Shown: positions 42,532 through 54,880 of the stretch, piece by piece | Layout: every line of letters begins with the position of its first letter | How positions within the stretch are numbered: the first letter of the stretch is position 1 | Origin: Dolomedes plantarius | Lineage: Eukaryota; Arthropoda; Arachnida; Araneae; Dolomedidae | Reading direction: 5' to 3' | DNA: 64,000 nt | NCBI GenBank assembly: GCA_907164885.2 | Contig: OU015500.1 | Span: forward strand, 53,811,283 to 53,875,282 | Program-made: the position numbers and the translations under genes | Notes under the pieces: generated by a model | The model's database searches: none | Seen by the model: the letters and a program-made list of their open reading frames with translations, nothing else | Told to the model about the DNA's origin: nothing

Positions 42532-44035
42532 TGCTTACGGAAAATCGTAATGAAGTTCTAGGACTTTGAATATCTTATATTAAAATAAAGAGAGATAGTA
42601 GTAAAGATCTTTTTATTAGAGCTTAATAAAATTTACGCGAAAGTCATTTTTTTCGATAAACTATAAATACAGGTATGCTCGTATGTATGAAACATTTTAG
42701 CTTAGAAAATAACATATTTAAACTCGTAAAGCCCCTATCAGAGATCATTTACATTTTATGTGTTAGTGCTTTGGTTATCAGGAAAAAATCGTTTAATAGA
42801 AATAAGGAAAAAAGGTGTACGTTTATGAGTCATCCTGTAAATTTATAAACTAAAGATAAGGAGTGACGTCAAATGAATAATTTATTTTTAGGGTCATATT
42901 GATTACTATATTTTGGGCTTTATTAAAGTTGAGCAGTGATAATTTATTAGCTATTTTCGCGTAAGCCATAGAGATGAAGGTTAGAAATCAGATTTATCCT
43001 GGAACTTATTAGATATACTTCCCTGGAGCGCTTCAACGTCGTCATTGTTTTGAAACTGGGCAAATTAAAGTACAAGGCCTTAAATTCTTATATGCTTACG
43101 TTTTGATATTATATGAACCTATATGTATGAATTATTTATTGGATTCACACTGACAACACTGAACATTGGTAAAAATGATATTTTCCCCCTATTCTTAGAG
43201 AACGTTTCTTTTCTTTTCTATTCTATTCTACAAAATCTCAGTCACCACTCTATTTCAAAAATACAAATTTGTTTCCATCCGGCAACCATATGAGGGTTTT
43301 AAAATTTTTGACACGTCAAGACCTTATTAGTTCCATTTATCTTGTTAACGAAAAACACATAATACATTCCTGATGTCTTTTCCACTCGACCATTTATTCT
43401 CATTTTTACACTCAATTAAAAGAACGCTTTCATTGTGATAACATAACATCCACTTTCAGCAATATTATTTCATCTAGCCACATTTTGTATATTTTTCAGA
43501 CACCCCCTTTACCCTAAGAAGTAAGAAAAAAGAAACATTTATCCTTTCCCTAAAAATTCTCATTATTTTAGTACTGCGGATTAAAACTCTTATTAATCCC
43601 TATAAAAATTACAAAGCCCATATTTTTTTTCTCCAATCACAACAGATTCTAGCGACTGCAAGATCGGAAATAAATTGAATTTGAAAGAACTCTACTCAAG
43701 TGACTACCTGATAAATTAAAGGATTTTGAACCTGACACTTAAAATCTGTTAGCAATCGTCAGTAGTTTAGGGATTATGGTTCGTATGACCGTTCCTTATT
43801 TCTCTTTTCCCTTTTCTCTTTTCTTATTATTGACGGAGTTTGGGGCTGTTTTTTTCTCCTCGTAAAAAAATTATGGAAGCATTAAAATCTGACTTTATGC
43901 TTAGTATTTTTATTCCAAATAATGGGAAGTTTAACACTAGTCTTCTTTGTTTTTATAATAATAGAAAAATCCGTTAGTTATCTTAGTAACTTTAAAACAT
44001 TAGTTTCATGTTGAAACTCTCTATCTCTCTCTTAA
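42532..44035. other. AT-rich interval, nothing recognised
   Basis: No ORF above about 60 codons with any motif, no terminal repeats or RNA-like signal found. Confidence 0.55.
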
Positions 44036-44039
44036 ACAA

Positions 44040-44040
<1 letters not shown>

Positions 44041-44120
<80 letters not shown>
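44041..44120. repeat. CA/TA compound microsatellite
   Basis: (CA)n to about 44066, then TA to 44120, with a single TG change. Confidence 0.97.
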
Positions 44121-44121
<1 letters not shown>

Positions 44122-44643
44122 GTGAGGAATAACCAAATTAAATTTAAAGAGGGCATAAGGATAATTTATTATTTGGCACCGAGCGCCATCATTTTCACAG
44201 AGCTCAGTTAGAAATGCTTCGCGTGAATTGGGAAATTGAATTCCTCTTTGAGATGTGGTCTTGACACTCGTCTGTGGCCGGGCGAGCGAGTGTATTTTTA
44301 GAACAAGCATAGGCGTCGAGGAGTGAAACTGTTACATAATACCAGACGTGGAATGAATTCTAGAAGTTTCACAGGGCATGCGCGAAGGTTTTTCGCTTGA
44401 GAATTAACAAAAGATTTAGCAGAGCGTTCTTGGATTCCGGATTGAGAGGTAGCGCGCGTCCAAGAGATGAGAGATCGAAAATAGCACTGATTGACTCGGG
44501 TTATTAATCAGTAATTTGAATAAAGGTTTTGGTTGTAAATTAAGTGTGTTTAATTCCACAGGCCTATGATTGTATTGACTGCACAGATTTATTATAATTA
44601 TTGGTGGGAACGAGTTTGGAGGAAGTGCGAGATTTTAAGCTCG

Positions 44644-44647
<4 letters not shown>
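44121..44647 (+). mobile_element. Probable solo LTR inside a TA microsatellite
   Basis: A 527-bp GC-richer block starting TGTGAGGAATAACC and ending GCTCGTTATA, with TA arrays on both sides. AATAAA lies at about 44518, and TGGTGGGAACGAG near 44605 is typical of some Gypsy LTR ends. If the last bases were CTCGTTACA before a single change, it would be TG…CA. No second LTR or coding part is present. The alternative boundary is CCACA at 44560. Confidence 0.5.

Positions 44648-44718
<71 letters not shown>
44646..44718. repeat. TA microsatellite
   Basis: About 72 bp of TA between the probable solo LTR and a Tc1-like element. Confidence 0.97.
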
Positions 44719-44721
<3 letters not shown>

Positions 44722-45860
44722 TACCCTGCAATAATGAACCAGGCAGCAGGATGTGATGCTATAAAGGAAATAATATATGTTTAATAGGAGGATGATCCCC
44801 CACGTGCTACAATTACACTAGCAACCCTTCTGACATATTTTCAGTAAGGTTTTCATACACAGCTATGGGTATTTGTATCTATCCCTGCTGCAAGAATGTC
44901 ACCAGATCAGCTGTAAATTTCGAACGTGGTTCCCTGGTCCGTAAGCGTCGCTCTAACTCGTCCAACATATGTTGTATTGGGATTAGCCTGGGACTCTGAG
45001 CAGGCCAGGGAAGACATTTTACATCCATATCGTGATACCACTGCTTGACAGAGGCTACAACATGACATGGAGGGTTGTGATATTGGAAGTAACATTCGTC
45101 CATTCTATAATATTGCCAAAGCGTATGAAGAACCTGATTGTCCAAAATTTTAATGTCGGCCCCAGCGTCGGCGTTCAATTTACCACGAACAACATGCAAA
45201 GTTCCAAGCCCATACCACGAAAAACAATCCCAAAGAAGTGCACCACAGCACTTGAGAGTTGGAGCGATAAACTCGGGTAACAGAAGTTCGCCTAGCATTC
45301 GCCAATCCCAACTACGTCCATCCGACTGGAAAATCATGGAGCGTGACTCGTCGCTCCATAAAAAAGTTTTCCAGTGGTTCACAGTCCAGTTGCGAAGTTT
45401 CAGACACCAAGCGAGTCTGCCGGCTTTGTTGAATGAGGTGATATTTGGTTTGTATGCGGCAACACAACCGTGGATATTGAGGGCGTGCAGTTTTTTCCGA
45501 AAAGTATTGGGGTGCACTGTGACTCCTGATGCTTATTGAAACTCACTATTGATGATTGAGTGGTTTCTTGGGGTTCTTACGAACCTCACTTTTCAGGACC
45601 CACCGATCTTGTTCGGTCAGTTCACGGGGATGACCAATGTGGGCAGTTTATGTTCCAACTCCCGTAGTCTTCCACTTCTTCATGACGTCACCAACAGTTG
45701 ACCGTGGCTGCAATAATTCTACCGCAATTGCGTGAATAGACTTGTCACTAATGTGATAAACAACTATAACACCTCTTTCAATGTCATTAAGTTCCTTTCG
45801 TTTCAACATATTGTCACAATATCACAGATAACTAACTACGCTATCACTTCACGTATCGTA
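44719..45860 (-). mobile_element. Tc1-like transposon remnant A
   Basis: The left end begins ACACTACCCTGCAATAATGAACC next to TA repeats, as for Tc1-type elements. The right end is truncated or too diverged to pair with it. It contains one dead transposase. Confidence 0.65.
44879..45810 (-). pseudogene. Tc1-like transposase A, catalytically dead
   Basis: The N-terminus MLKRKELNDIERGVIVVYH (ATG about 45810) starts a helix-turn-helix region that breaks up by stops and frame changes to about 45520. Then 212 codons are open from 45517 to 44879. WSDESRSMIF keeps the first catalytic Asp. The second block reads FQYHNPPCH where Tc1 enzymes have an Asp (D lost), and SPRLIPIQHMLDEL replaces the final Glu by Gln. 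Two of three catalytic residues are therefore missing. Confidence 0.88.
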
Positions 45861-46309
45861 TTAAACCTTAACATGTCACGTGCGAGCATTGGATTTGCAT
45901 AAATTCCTACATGCAGTCAGATTTTAGGCAAATCCCCTGGCGTCTGGTCCATTTCTGTAGAGTTCCTGACATTTCTAGTCCTAGAAAGTTTCCAAGTAGA
46001 AAACCAAACTGACGGATAAAGTCGAAAAATATAGAACGACATGTGCTAAAATCTTGATCAGAAAAAAACCCGGAAAATATCCTGCAAGAATCTCCGAGCA
46101 GCGCAGGTACTTCTGTCTGAATCAATACTACCCGAAAAGATCTCCATGCACTTTCATATCAAGACAGAGTGGCTTCTTATTTGCCGCTTATCACAAAACC
46201 CAATTCATGGAAACAATTATCTGGGTACAATGAGAGTAAAAACTGGACAATCAGCCAGTGTAACATAATTTTATAAAGTAATTTATCAATATTTACATAT
46301 TTCCAGATC

Positions 46310-46850
46310 AATGGTAGAATATAGATCGGAGACAGCTTGGAGGACGCTTGTTACCGGAGTGTATAGTATCAACTGCGGAATGCTGGACTTTTGGTCTGGG
46401 GCTGTCTCTTCTGGTACGGTGTCGGTCCACTGGTTTTTGTTCTTAAAACCATGATGAGGGAACAATTCATTGATATCTTGTAGACAATTACACTGTTCTT
46501 ACACTGTTGCAGTACTACGGAGTTGACAATTATCTCTACCATGATTACAATGCCTGATGTCACAAAAGTGGAGCTGTAATACAGGTGTTTAGGGACTTCG
46601 ATGTGAACAATGGCTGTGGCCCGCTCAGAGTCTCTGTCTGAACAAAATCCAGCATTTCTGGAACGATTTGGAAAGACGATCGAGGTTCAGACCAACACAC
46701 TCCCATTTCTGCGAATCACCTCGCATAAATTTTGCGGGAGGAATGGGAAAATGTTCCACTTAATTTAATCCAGAAATTTGTCGAAAGTCTATCTTAGAAG
46801 AAGTTCTCTGTAATGAAGACTGAAGGTGGATATACTCCTTACTAAAGTAA
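46310..46850 (+). pseudogene. Tc1-like transposase remnant B
   Basis: The plus strand reads CGMLDFWSG near 46370, later WPAQSLSLNKIQHFWNDLERR at about 46615-46675 and NLIQKFVESLS to about 46795, ending GGYTPY near 46840. These are the C-terminal half of a Tc1 transposase ('WPAQSPDLNPIE…W.EL..R…VESM…') with several stops, and the final Glu changed to Gln. It is in opposite orientation to remnant A. Its N-terminal half between 45880 and 46310 is too degraded to read. Confidence 0.8.
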
Positions 46851-46898
46851 TAAAAATGGCTTCACATGTTTTTCCCACACGTGTATTGACAATTATTG

Positions 46899-46901
<3 letters not shown>

Positions 46902-46994
<93 letters not shown>
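46902..46994. repeat. TA microsatellite
   Basis: About 92 bp of uninterrupted TA, just right of the Tc1-like remnant B end. Confidence 0.98.
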
Positions 46995-46997
<3 letters not shown>

Positions 46998-47600
46998 CTT
47001 TTATTCTATTATCTTATATTTGCATTTGCATACCCTGAGCATTATTATCCGAAAAAAAATCATGTTACCTCTATGCAGGCATTTAATAGTTTTTGAAAAC
47101 TTAAAAACTGAGTATCCAAAGATTTCGGATTATAATCATCGTTACTTACATTCTCCACTTTAAAAATATTTCGGTAATAGAATTTTTAACTCAAAGAATA
47201 CATAAACTATTCATTTAACTGGTTGTGCTGAAGTTCTTATGTTTTGTTTGTTTTTGCAGAATTATGATTTACGTCTTTGTGTTCCTTAATGAAAGAAAAT
47301 GAAAAATGCCTTTTAATTAAAACCTTTTCATAAAATGAGTTAAAGTTCTCCTGAACTGTTATTTCTTTCTGTTAAAAGTAATTAAGAAAAGAAGCTAACG
47401 AGGATCAAAATTAAAATGAACATCGCATTAGATTTTGCAGTCTGGAAAAATAAACATTCTCCTTTGGCTAAGTTGTTTCATCTTGTAAACGGAGTCAAGT
47501 TAAGTAGAAAGACTAAATAAATATTAATAATCCTTACTTTACTTTTACTCATTTTATTGTTAATTTACATGTTATAAGAAAGGATAGTTTTTGCTTAAAT
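46995..47600. other. AT-rich interval, nothing recognised
   Basis: No supported ORF or repeat. Confidence 0.55.
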
Positions 47601-47689
<89 letters not shown>

Positions 47690-47690
47690 G
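47601..47690. repeat. AC/TA/T compound microsatellite
   Basis: (AC)12, then TA to 47673, then a T run. Confidence 0.97.
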
Positions 47691-47814
47691 GATTTATATC
47701 GGATCATTTGTTAATTCATGAGGATTTATGAGCATTTATTTGTAAAATTTATTTAGTTATCAAAGCTATATTCTGTGGGGGAATATCTATGAATAATATA
47801 AATATCATGATAAA

Positions 47815-48140
47815 CGCAGTTAGCATCCCTTTTCTAGTCCGTCAGGCACGTTTTCTTTTAACATTCGTCCACGAAACCGTTACATTTGTTGATTTCTCAG
47901 AAAGTGGGTACCATTAGGTGAACCCGCATGGTTCCCTCAATTTAGACGGATATAACCCCGAGACAACATGTTAAGGGCTCACCCCTCCAAATATCACATG
48001 ATGATAGGACTTTTCAGGTAAGGGTTTAACGTATTCATATCTGTCCTGGACACGAGGGCATTCAATGACACCAGTCGGGATTCGAACCATTCACCCTCAG
48101 TATCGAATTTCGACGTACTAAACTCTGGTACGAACGGGAA
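47815..48140 (-). repeat. tRNA-derived SINE (minus strand)
   Basis: On minus, TGGTTCGAATCCCGAC (48091-48076) contains a perfect pol III B box (GTTCGAATC). ACCAGAGTTTAGTACG, about 45 bp upstream (near 48130-48115), resembles an A box. A body of about 230 bp follows, ending near 47815. The T-arm-like B box is strong evidence for tRNA ancestry. No clear tail or target duplication. Confidence 0.6.
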
Positions 48141-48157
48141 TTCTAATAATTATCCAT

Positions 48158-48260
<103 letters not shown>

Positions 48261-48339
48261 TTGTATGTATTTATATATGTATAGTATATACTACCACTAC
48301 TACTAATGCTACTACTAGAGTGCTGTAGGTCATGATACA

Positions 48340-49680
48340 CGGAGCTTGCCGCAGAGCTCGCATTGCAAAAATGCGGACATACGAAAGCGATGGATTTTAG
48401 AGTCAGGATAGTTATGTGCCGTTTTCATCCTGAGTGTATCCACAACTGCAAGGGGATGTTGGGGTCGATTGGGCCGTTGATGACGAGATCTTACCATCTT
48501 TTGCCGCCGGATTGTTCAGATAGTCGCCGAAAAACCCACTTGTTTATTGGTGTACACATTTATATTCAATGAGTTCAAAGAGGATGGATTGGCTGGATAT
48601 GGCAAATTAATGCCTTAATTGGCAGACCTGTCAGCTGTTTCAAAGCCATACATGTTGAGGTGGCTAGGTATTCATTGAAGCTTTAACAAGCATCCAATTT
48701 TTATGAGGTTGGATAGAGTTTATCTGCTGTCTATAGTTCTCGTGCAATCGATTTTGGGGGTAATTGGGAGGTTTTGGATATATACCGGAGAGTCGATAAG
48801 GAAAACAGATTTTGAGGGAGGGACATTTCTTTTAATTCGGAATCTGCGGCTTGCATAGCAGCTACTTCCCTATCATATTTGCTAAGGAAGGCCCCGCACA
48901 GAAAAATGCCCTTGGAAAAGGTGCCAGTAAAATGTTTCACCTGTTTTATCGGACACTGGTATTGAAGATCCGTCTGTATGTGGCCACTCCTGTTGTAGAT
49001 ATTCCTCTGTGATAGTGTGAAGAGTGGACTGCTTTAGTACGGCTTCAAAAGAGGCATCTTAAGGCAGGTAGTGTTTTTATGTTTGTTCTGTTAAGTTGAA
49101 AGTGTGCCTCTGGAAAGTGGTGGGAGAATTCCTGGAAGGTATTCGGTGGAGTTGACTCACAGGGAGGGAATCCGTATTTATCATTGAACGTACGATAGAC
49201 ATTCAGATGCTGCTTCTGAATGTTCAGTTTGCTTCTAGATTATTAGTTGTTATCTGGCTGACGTTTGTAGATTCTTCTAAAGATCTCTCAGAATTGAAGA
49301 GCCGGTTTTTCTCTGTGCATCTTGAAGGTAATGATTTGTATCTGGGCATGAATGGTTGCGACTGGGGTTGCTTTTGTCACCCCAGTATTTATCCCTACGA
49401 CCGTATTTTGAACTTATTCATCTTGTTTGTGACACTCGGACTAATGGGGACCGTACCTTCACTTCCAAAATCCACCACTGGTCGTATATATGATTTGTAG
49501 GTATATTTCAGAACATTGTGGTTAGCTCTTCATTTTGTCTCTCAGTCTTCTAACCAAGAGTCACTTGGTAGCCCTTTCTCTGCAATGCTTTACATAGGGT
49601 TCCTCTGTAAATTTCTTCTAGGAAAACACCAAGCTACTTGGGAATGATGTTCTTCTCCAAAACCGATCCCATATAAAAAT
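48340..49680 (-). pseudogene. LINE fragment with RNase H, heavily decayed
   Basis: Read on minus from 49680: a LGVFLEEIYRGTL-like segment with KALQRKGYQVTLG (49640-49550) resembles the region after the reverse-transcriptase palm in I/R1/Jockey-type LINEs ('YLGV.L…L'). Further down, YDREVAAMQAADSELK near 48880-48830 resembles their RNase H ('.E..A...AL'). The order RT then RNase H fits. Multiple stops and frame changes; no ends recognised. Identification is by pattern only. Confidence 0.45.
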
Positions 49681-49704
49681 AAATAAATAAATATGCACTG
49701 ATGA

Positions 49705-50850
49705 GCTAGAAAAACTGGTACACCTGCCTACTATCGTGTAGAACCCCCACAATCACGCAGAAGTGCTGCAACACGACGTGATATGTACTCGACTAATGTC
49801 TGAAAGTATCCTGGAGGCAATTCACACTATGAATTCTGCAAAGCAGTCCACAAATCCATAGGAGTGCGAGGGGGTGGAGATATATTCTTAGCAGCAAGTT
49901 GCAAAGCTTACGATATATGCTTAATAATGTTCATTCCTGGGGATTTAGCTGACCAATTGAAGTGTCTCAAGTCAAAAGAGTGATCCTGGAGCCACTCGGT
50001 AGCAACCTTCAACGTGTGGTATGTCACCAACTGGTTTTCCAACTGGAATTGTCCAAGTCCTTCGGAATGTATAATGGACATGAATGAGCGTATATGATCG
50101 GACAGGATGCGTATGTACCTATCGCTTGTCAAAGTTGTCGCTAGACGTATAAGGTGTCCCATATCACCCTAAATGAGCAGGCCTCATACCATCACAGAGG
50201 ATCTACCAGCTTGAACAGTCCCCGGTTGGCATGCACGGTCCATAGATTCATGACTTTGTCTCCATCCCCGTACACGTCCATCCGCCCGATACAATTGGAA
50301 ACGAGACTCGTGAGACCAGGCAATATATTTGCAGTTACCAATAATTCAATGAGAGATGTTAGCCAGCCCAGGTGAGGTGTAAAGTTTTGTGCTGTGCAGT
50401 CAACAACGCTACATGAGTGGCCCTGCTGCTCCGAAAGCCCATATCAACGACGGCCCGTTGAACAGTTCGAACGCTGACACTTATTGATGGACGAACATTG
50501 AAATCTACAGCAATTTGCGGAAGTGTTGCGCGTCTATCTTGTTTAAGGATTATCGTCAGTCGTCGACGGTCCTGTTCATTCAAGATCTTTTTCCGGACGA
50601 ACCGCTGTCGGAGAGTTGATGTTTTACCGGATACCTGGTATTCACGGTACACTCGTGAGATGATACTGCGCGATAATCCAAATTGCATCGCTAATGTCGG
50701 AGATAATATGTCCCACTTCTCGTGCGCAGTCTATAACTTTACGTAGAATGTCACAGAAATCGTGATAACCTGCTATTGTAGCTGTACGAACCTATCTAAC
50801 AGCATCGCCAGGAACCTGTTGTTTCATATAGACACTGCCGATGGCGTCGC
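49705..50850 (-). mobile_element. Tc1-like transposon remnant C
   Basis: The left end CACTGATGAGCTAGAAAAACTGG (about 49700) has the form of Tc1-type ends. The matching right terminal repeat was not found, so that end is truncated or diverged. It carries one dead transposase. Confidence 0.6.
49720..50760 (-). pseudogene. Tc1-like transposase C, inactive
   Basis: Best frame 50688-50359: MQFGLSRSIISRVYREYQVSGK, RRRLTIILKQDRRATLPQIA and SVRTVQRAVVDMGF, the two helix-turn-helix motifs of Tc1 transposases. The catalytic half continues with many stops; LRHFNWSAKSPGMNIIKHI near 49975-49915 corresponds to the 'LDWPA.SPD.NPIEH.W' block, with both the Asp and the final Glu changed. LWTALQNS and REYFQ-like pieces follow to about 49790. 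Long dead. Confidence 0.82.
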
Positions 50851-50859
50851 GTTACGCTG

Positions 50860-51540
50860 ATGGGTTGAATATCTCCGTTATTGGCTGACAAATTTATATC
50901 AAATATGAAATTACTATGGTAATTTATAAATGATTTATTTTAACGTGCAACAGTACGTAATTTACAACTGTTTATTATAAGGGTTTAAATTCCATATGAA
51001 CTTTTAATTTTGGTCGGGATTTATTGTAAAGCTTTCTCAATTACAAAAACTATAATTCTTTCATCCAGCATATTAACTTAATTACATACTTAAAAGACCC
51101 TAAATTCCATGAAAATAATTTTAGAAATTCCATTGCATATTATATTTCTGTTTACAAAAACGGACTTAATTAAATCTCGATAACAGATAAAAAATAATAC
51201 TTGTTTACAATAATATTTCTGTAATAAAGTTGCGGTCTGGTATCTGAACATAATAATCCAAAATAAAATTTCATCCTTCGTATTATTAAAAATAACCTTT
51301 AAAAATAAATTTTTTTACTCTTTATAATAGATTGCGCGGATGATATTTTGATAACGTTTTTTAATAACGTTTTGCTCCTAATCCTTTTTATTTACTCCAT
51401 TATGTACTCCATTATTACTCCATTTATTTACTCCATTAAACAATATACAAAGTGGGAGTAATGGGCTTTAAAGTGTCAATCCACAATTTGTTACGATTCA
51501 TTTCCTAGAACAAAAAGCAAAAAGCGTAAACATTAAATGT
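50860..51540. other. AT-rich interval, nothing recognised
   Basis: No ORF or repeat supported. A short tandem of ACTCCATTA-type units at about 51395-51435. Confidence 0.55.
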
Positions 51541-52110
51541 ACAGGGTGCGGCAGAATAGACTCTCACATTTCTAACAGTAAATAGAAGCGAATGAAACAA
51601 TTAACAGAAAAAACCCTTCATATTTTTGAAAAGTGCTAAAAATATAGTTCTTCTCACACAAGGTTTTTAAAATAACATCACTCAGGATGCGTCCGTTATT
51701 TACGATGCACTTCCAAAGCCGTTCTATAAAGTTTTCCATCACTGCATTGGTCATTTCTGAGGGAATGATAGCAAGTTCCGCACGCATGGAAGATTCATAG
51801 AATCATTGAACCTTTTCAAGTGTTCTAATATTCCGCGATCGATCCCTTCTTTTCCCTGTTAATACAGACCCACTTGGGCTGACGTTTGAAACCCATCGCA
51901 GGAATGTTTTTCGATCAGGAACGGCATCAATTGCTTATCGAGTCCGAAATGCCCTCTGTGTCGCGGTTAAAAGATCGTTGCTTTCAAAAAACTCCGCAAT
52001 AATGATACCATGATGTTCTTGGGACCAACTCATGGTGTCTTCTGATAAGAAGAAAATCTGCCCTAACTGATGCCAAGTACCACGCCTCCTTACCCCCCCT
52101 CCCCCACACA
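51541..52110 (-). pseudogene. Transposase C-terminal scrap with TIR-like end
   Basis: Starts TACAGGGTGCGGCAGAATAGAC at 51541. The minus frame 51787-51572 reads RAELAIIPSEMTNAVMENFIERLWKCIVNNG, resembling the C-terminus of a Tc1/mariner-superfamily transposase ('IP.EM...VM..F..RL..CI…G'). The upstream catalytic part (to about 52060) is unreadable. A related but more decayed copy lies at 52909-53160. Confidence 0.6.
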
Positions 52111-52905
52111 CACACCCTTGCCAGTGACCTTCAGAAATCTGGGAGTTAATCCTGCCAGATCATGCAGGTAGCCTTGGTTTGCTAGCAGGTTGCCTTGTAG
52201 ATCATGCTAGCAAAAAGGTGTGTGATGAAAATTGTGTCATATGAAATTATTGTTTCTAATCGGAACTTTATCATACATTAATGTAAATTTAAGCAATTAA
52301 AACCCCTGAGTTTAAATAACATTAACTATTAATGAAAAGGATTAGACCATTTATTTTCACATAACTAATTCGCAAATTTTTTAGCTGATTTAAAAGGATA
52401 TGTAAATACCTCTGTGTAAAGTTGATACAAGCTATGAAATAGTTAATTATTTTTGGGCATTTCACAAATGATGTATATAAGTTTGTTAAGTAATACTGGT
52501 TACTATTATCCAAAATTTGCGTGCAGAATTGTGAAATATCTCTGTCAAACGAAGTCATCTTATTTAAAGTTGTTAAACTTTCGTTAAGCTTTTAGCTTCT
52601 CCGGAGGGATTTTCAAATCCTTGGAATAATGCTATTAGATTGTCATTACAGTCAAATTCTTCCTCCTATCGCTGGAAAATCTAACAATCATCTCCGTTTT
52701 GTCTTAGATTGCATTTCAAATTACATTCTTTGAATATTTATATTTTTTTTTCAAATTATCAAATTACTTGCATTAATAAATGTTATAAATGTTTTTTTTC
52801 TTTTTATTTTAAAAATATTGCTCCCCTTTACTTTGCGAAGAAAAGGAAATAAAATGAGTATAAATGTTAATGTATTATCAATTTCATCTAATACGAAAAT
52901 GTCAT
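52110..52905. other. AT-rich interval, nothing recognised
   Basis: Contains a CCCCTCCCCCACACACACAC simple stretch at about 52095-52117 and a 78-codon frame (52558-52322, minus) without motif. Confidence 0.5.
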
Positions 52906-52908
52906 ACA

Positions 52909-53165
52909 AGGTGCATCAGAATGGACTTCCACATTTCAAAGGGTAATGGAATAAGAACTAAAGAATTAGTAGAAAAAAGTTTTATAATTTAAAAAAGAAC
53001 TTATAATCGAGATATAGAGAATCATAAGAGAATCGTTGTTTTTGAAAAAGGCGTCGACAAAAATCCACGATGTTCACCGGATCAGCTCATGGTATCTTCT
53101 GACAACTAGAAAATCGTTGCTGCCTCCCACGTCACGCTTTCCCCGATGCCTTACCAGTGATTTCC
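52909..53165 (-). repeat. Second degraded copy of the 51541 element
   Basis: TACAAGGTGCATCAGAATGGACTTCCACATTTC at 52909 parallels TACAGGGTGCGGCAGAATAGACTCTCACATTTC at 51541. TCAGCTCATGGTATCTTCTGACAA near 53085 parallels CCAACTCATGGTGTCTTCTGATAA near 52025. Internally shortened and non-coding. Confidence 0.65.
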
Positions 53166-53489
53166 AGAAATATGAAAGGCCATTCTACCATACTCTCTAT
53201 TGCTAATAAATCAAAACCAACACAAAATAAAAACTTAGAAAATAATTTCTACAAAACAGAAGTTACTACTACAAAGTAGATATACTGTATTATCCAATAT
53301 ATTTAGGTTGCATACCAGGTGATCATAATTAAACTTAGCCTATCCAGAGCCCTCTGCAGCGGCAACTAAAAGGCAGATTGAGCAGAAATTGTGCAGATAG
53401 ACAATTCAAAGGATACGCTGAAAGATTCCGCAAAAAAGTTTAAAAAATGTCCTCTAGGCCGCTTATTACTTGAAAATAATTTAATCAAG

Positions 53490-54590
53490 CTACAAATTCC
53501 AATTCAAGCATAATTTATTTATTACACACTGGGTGGCGATGTAACGAAAATTGTTCAATGTGGCCTCTCTCATTAGTATGTAAATGTGCAGGCGATGAAC
53601 TGCGTGTTCAGCAGCGGACCTCAGCTGGCCGTCAGTAATCTGTCGAACATACAATGTTATGCGGTCCTTCAGGTAAGCCAAATTTGTAACATTCTCCCTG
53701 TAAACAGCGTTCTTTAGATGGCCCCATAACCAAAAATCACACGGAGTGAGATCGGGAGAACTGGCCGACCAAGGAGTAGGAAACGATCAGATAATCACCC
53801 AGTCATCCGTAAAATGTTGTCGCAAAAACCTCCGCACACAGAGTCCATTATGTGGAGGGGCACCATCCTGCATAAAAGTAATATTGTCGCTGCTGGAGTT
53901 GAGGTAAAACGAAATGCTGAGCATGTCACGATATCTGAGGGCTGTTGCACAACGTGTGACAGGGCCATTATCTTTAAGGTCCAATGATACATTGGGATGT
54001 GTCACCAGACGGTAACTTAAGGCTAGTGTTGCGGAATTGTGTAGAAGGCACGTGGATTTTCCAAAGACCAAATTCGACAATTATGCGTGTTCACTGTTCC
54101 GTTCAGATAAAAATGAGCCTCGTCACTCCAGAGAATGTTCCACGGCCAGGAGTCGTCGACTTCCATTCGGGAAAGAATTGTCAGGGCAAAAGATAAGGGA
54201 CAGTCAATGTTGGTAAGAAGCAGTTCATGGTTGTGGCTGATCTTATACGGAAAAAAAATCACTATTTTTCTCAGAATCTTTTGCAGTGTCCTATACGGTA
54301 GGTCCAATTGTTGTGACACTGCACGTGCACTGCTGACTCCATGACCATTTGTCAGTGACTGTTCGATAACGGCCATTACTACTTCTGAAATGACTTCTTC
54401 GCTGATAGGGTTTCGCCTTCTGCCACGTTGAACGCTTAAACACCCAGTGTTTTCAAATCGAGAAATCATGTCTCTCACACCTTGTGGAGACATTGGACCT
54501 CGACGCAATTTCTTTTGACGTTGAAATTCGTGAACAGCTGCAACAACATTTCCCTGGTGTAGGGCCTGGCTCACTCTAGTAACAGTTTTT
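53490..54590 (-). pseudogene. Mariner-superfamily transposase, frameshifted
   Basis: The first frame (54574-54023) has a helix-turn-helix N-terminus (RVSQALHQG, GVRDMISRFENTG, RGRRRNPISEEV, then LPYRTLQKILRKI) and ILWSDEAHF with the first catalytic Asp. Another frame (54080-53787) supplies NITFMQDGAPPH with the second Asp. SPDLTPCDFWLWG near 53755-53715 holds the third acidic residue (Asp). VTNLAYLKDRI to about 53490 is the tail. DFWLWG with a final Asp points to the DDxD side of the Tc1/mariner superfamily. Several frameshifts make it inactive. Confidence 0.85.
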
Positions 54591-54880
54591 TGTGTATGAA
54601 GGAGACCCCCAGGTCACGGTGGGAGAGAACGAACTTGGCTCTCGGAGAGTGTAGGCGGTCATCACGGGAGACCGGCCTTTTTGTATCCCCGCGTTGCTCT
54701 TAATACAGTATTTTAATGTTCTTTCTCATACTTGATCCCTGTACATAATTGTCTTATATCTGTGTGTGTGTGTTCAATAAACCAGGAAAATTAACAATCG
54801 ACTCGTATTCAACTCGAACCAATTTTCACACGGGGACCGGCTGAAAGAGAAAGACGCCGTCCTCGTTCACCTGGTTTCGA
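54590..54880 (+). mobile_element. Probable solo LTR nested in the mariner-type element
   Basis: Begins TGTGTATGAAGGAGACC at about 54590, right at the 5' end of the transposase gene. GC-richer than its surroundings, with AATAAA at 54776-54781 after a GT run, and CCAATTTTCACA near 54822-54833 as a possible TG…CA end, followed by GGGGACCGG. The exact right end and target duplication are not resolved. Confidence 0.45.
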
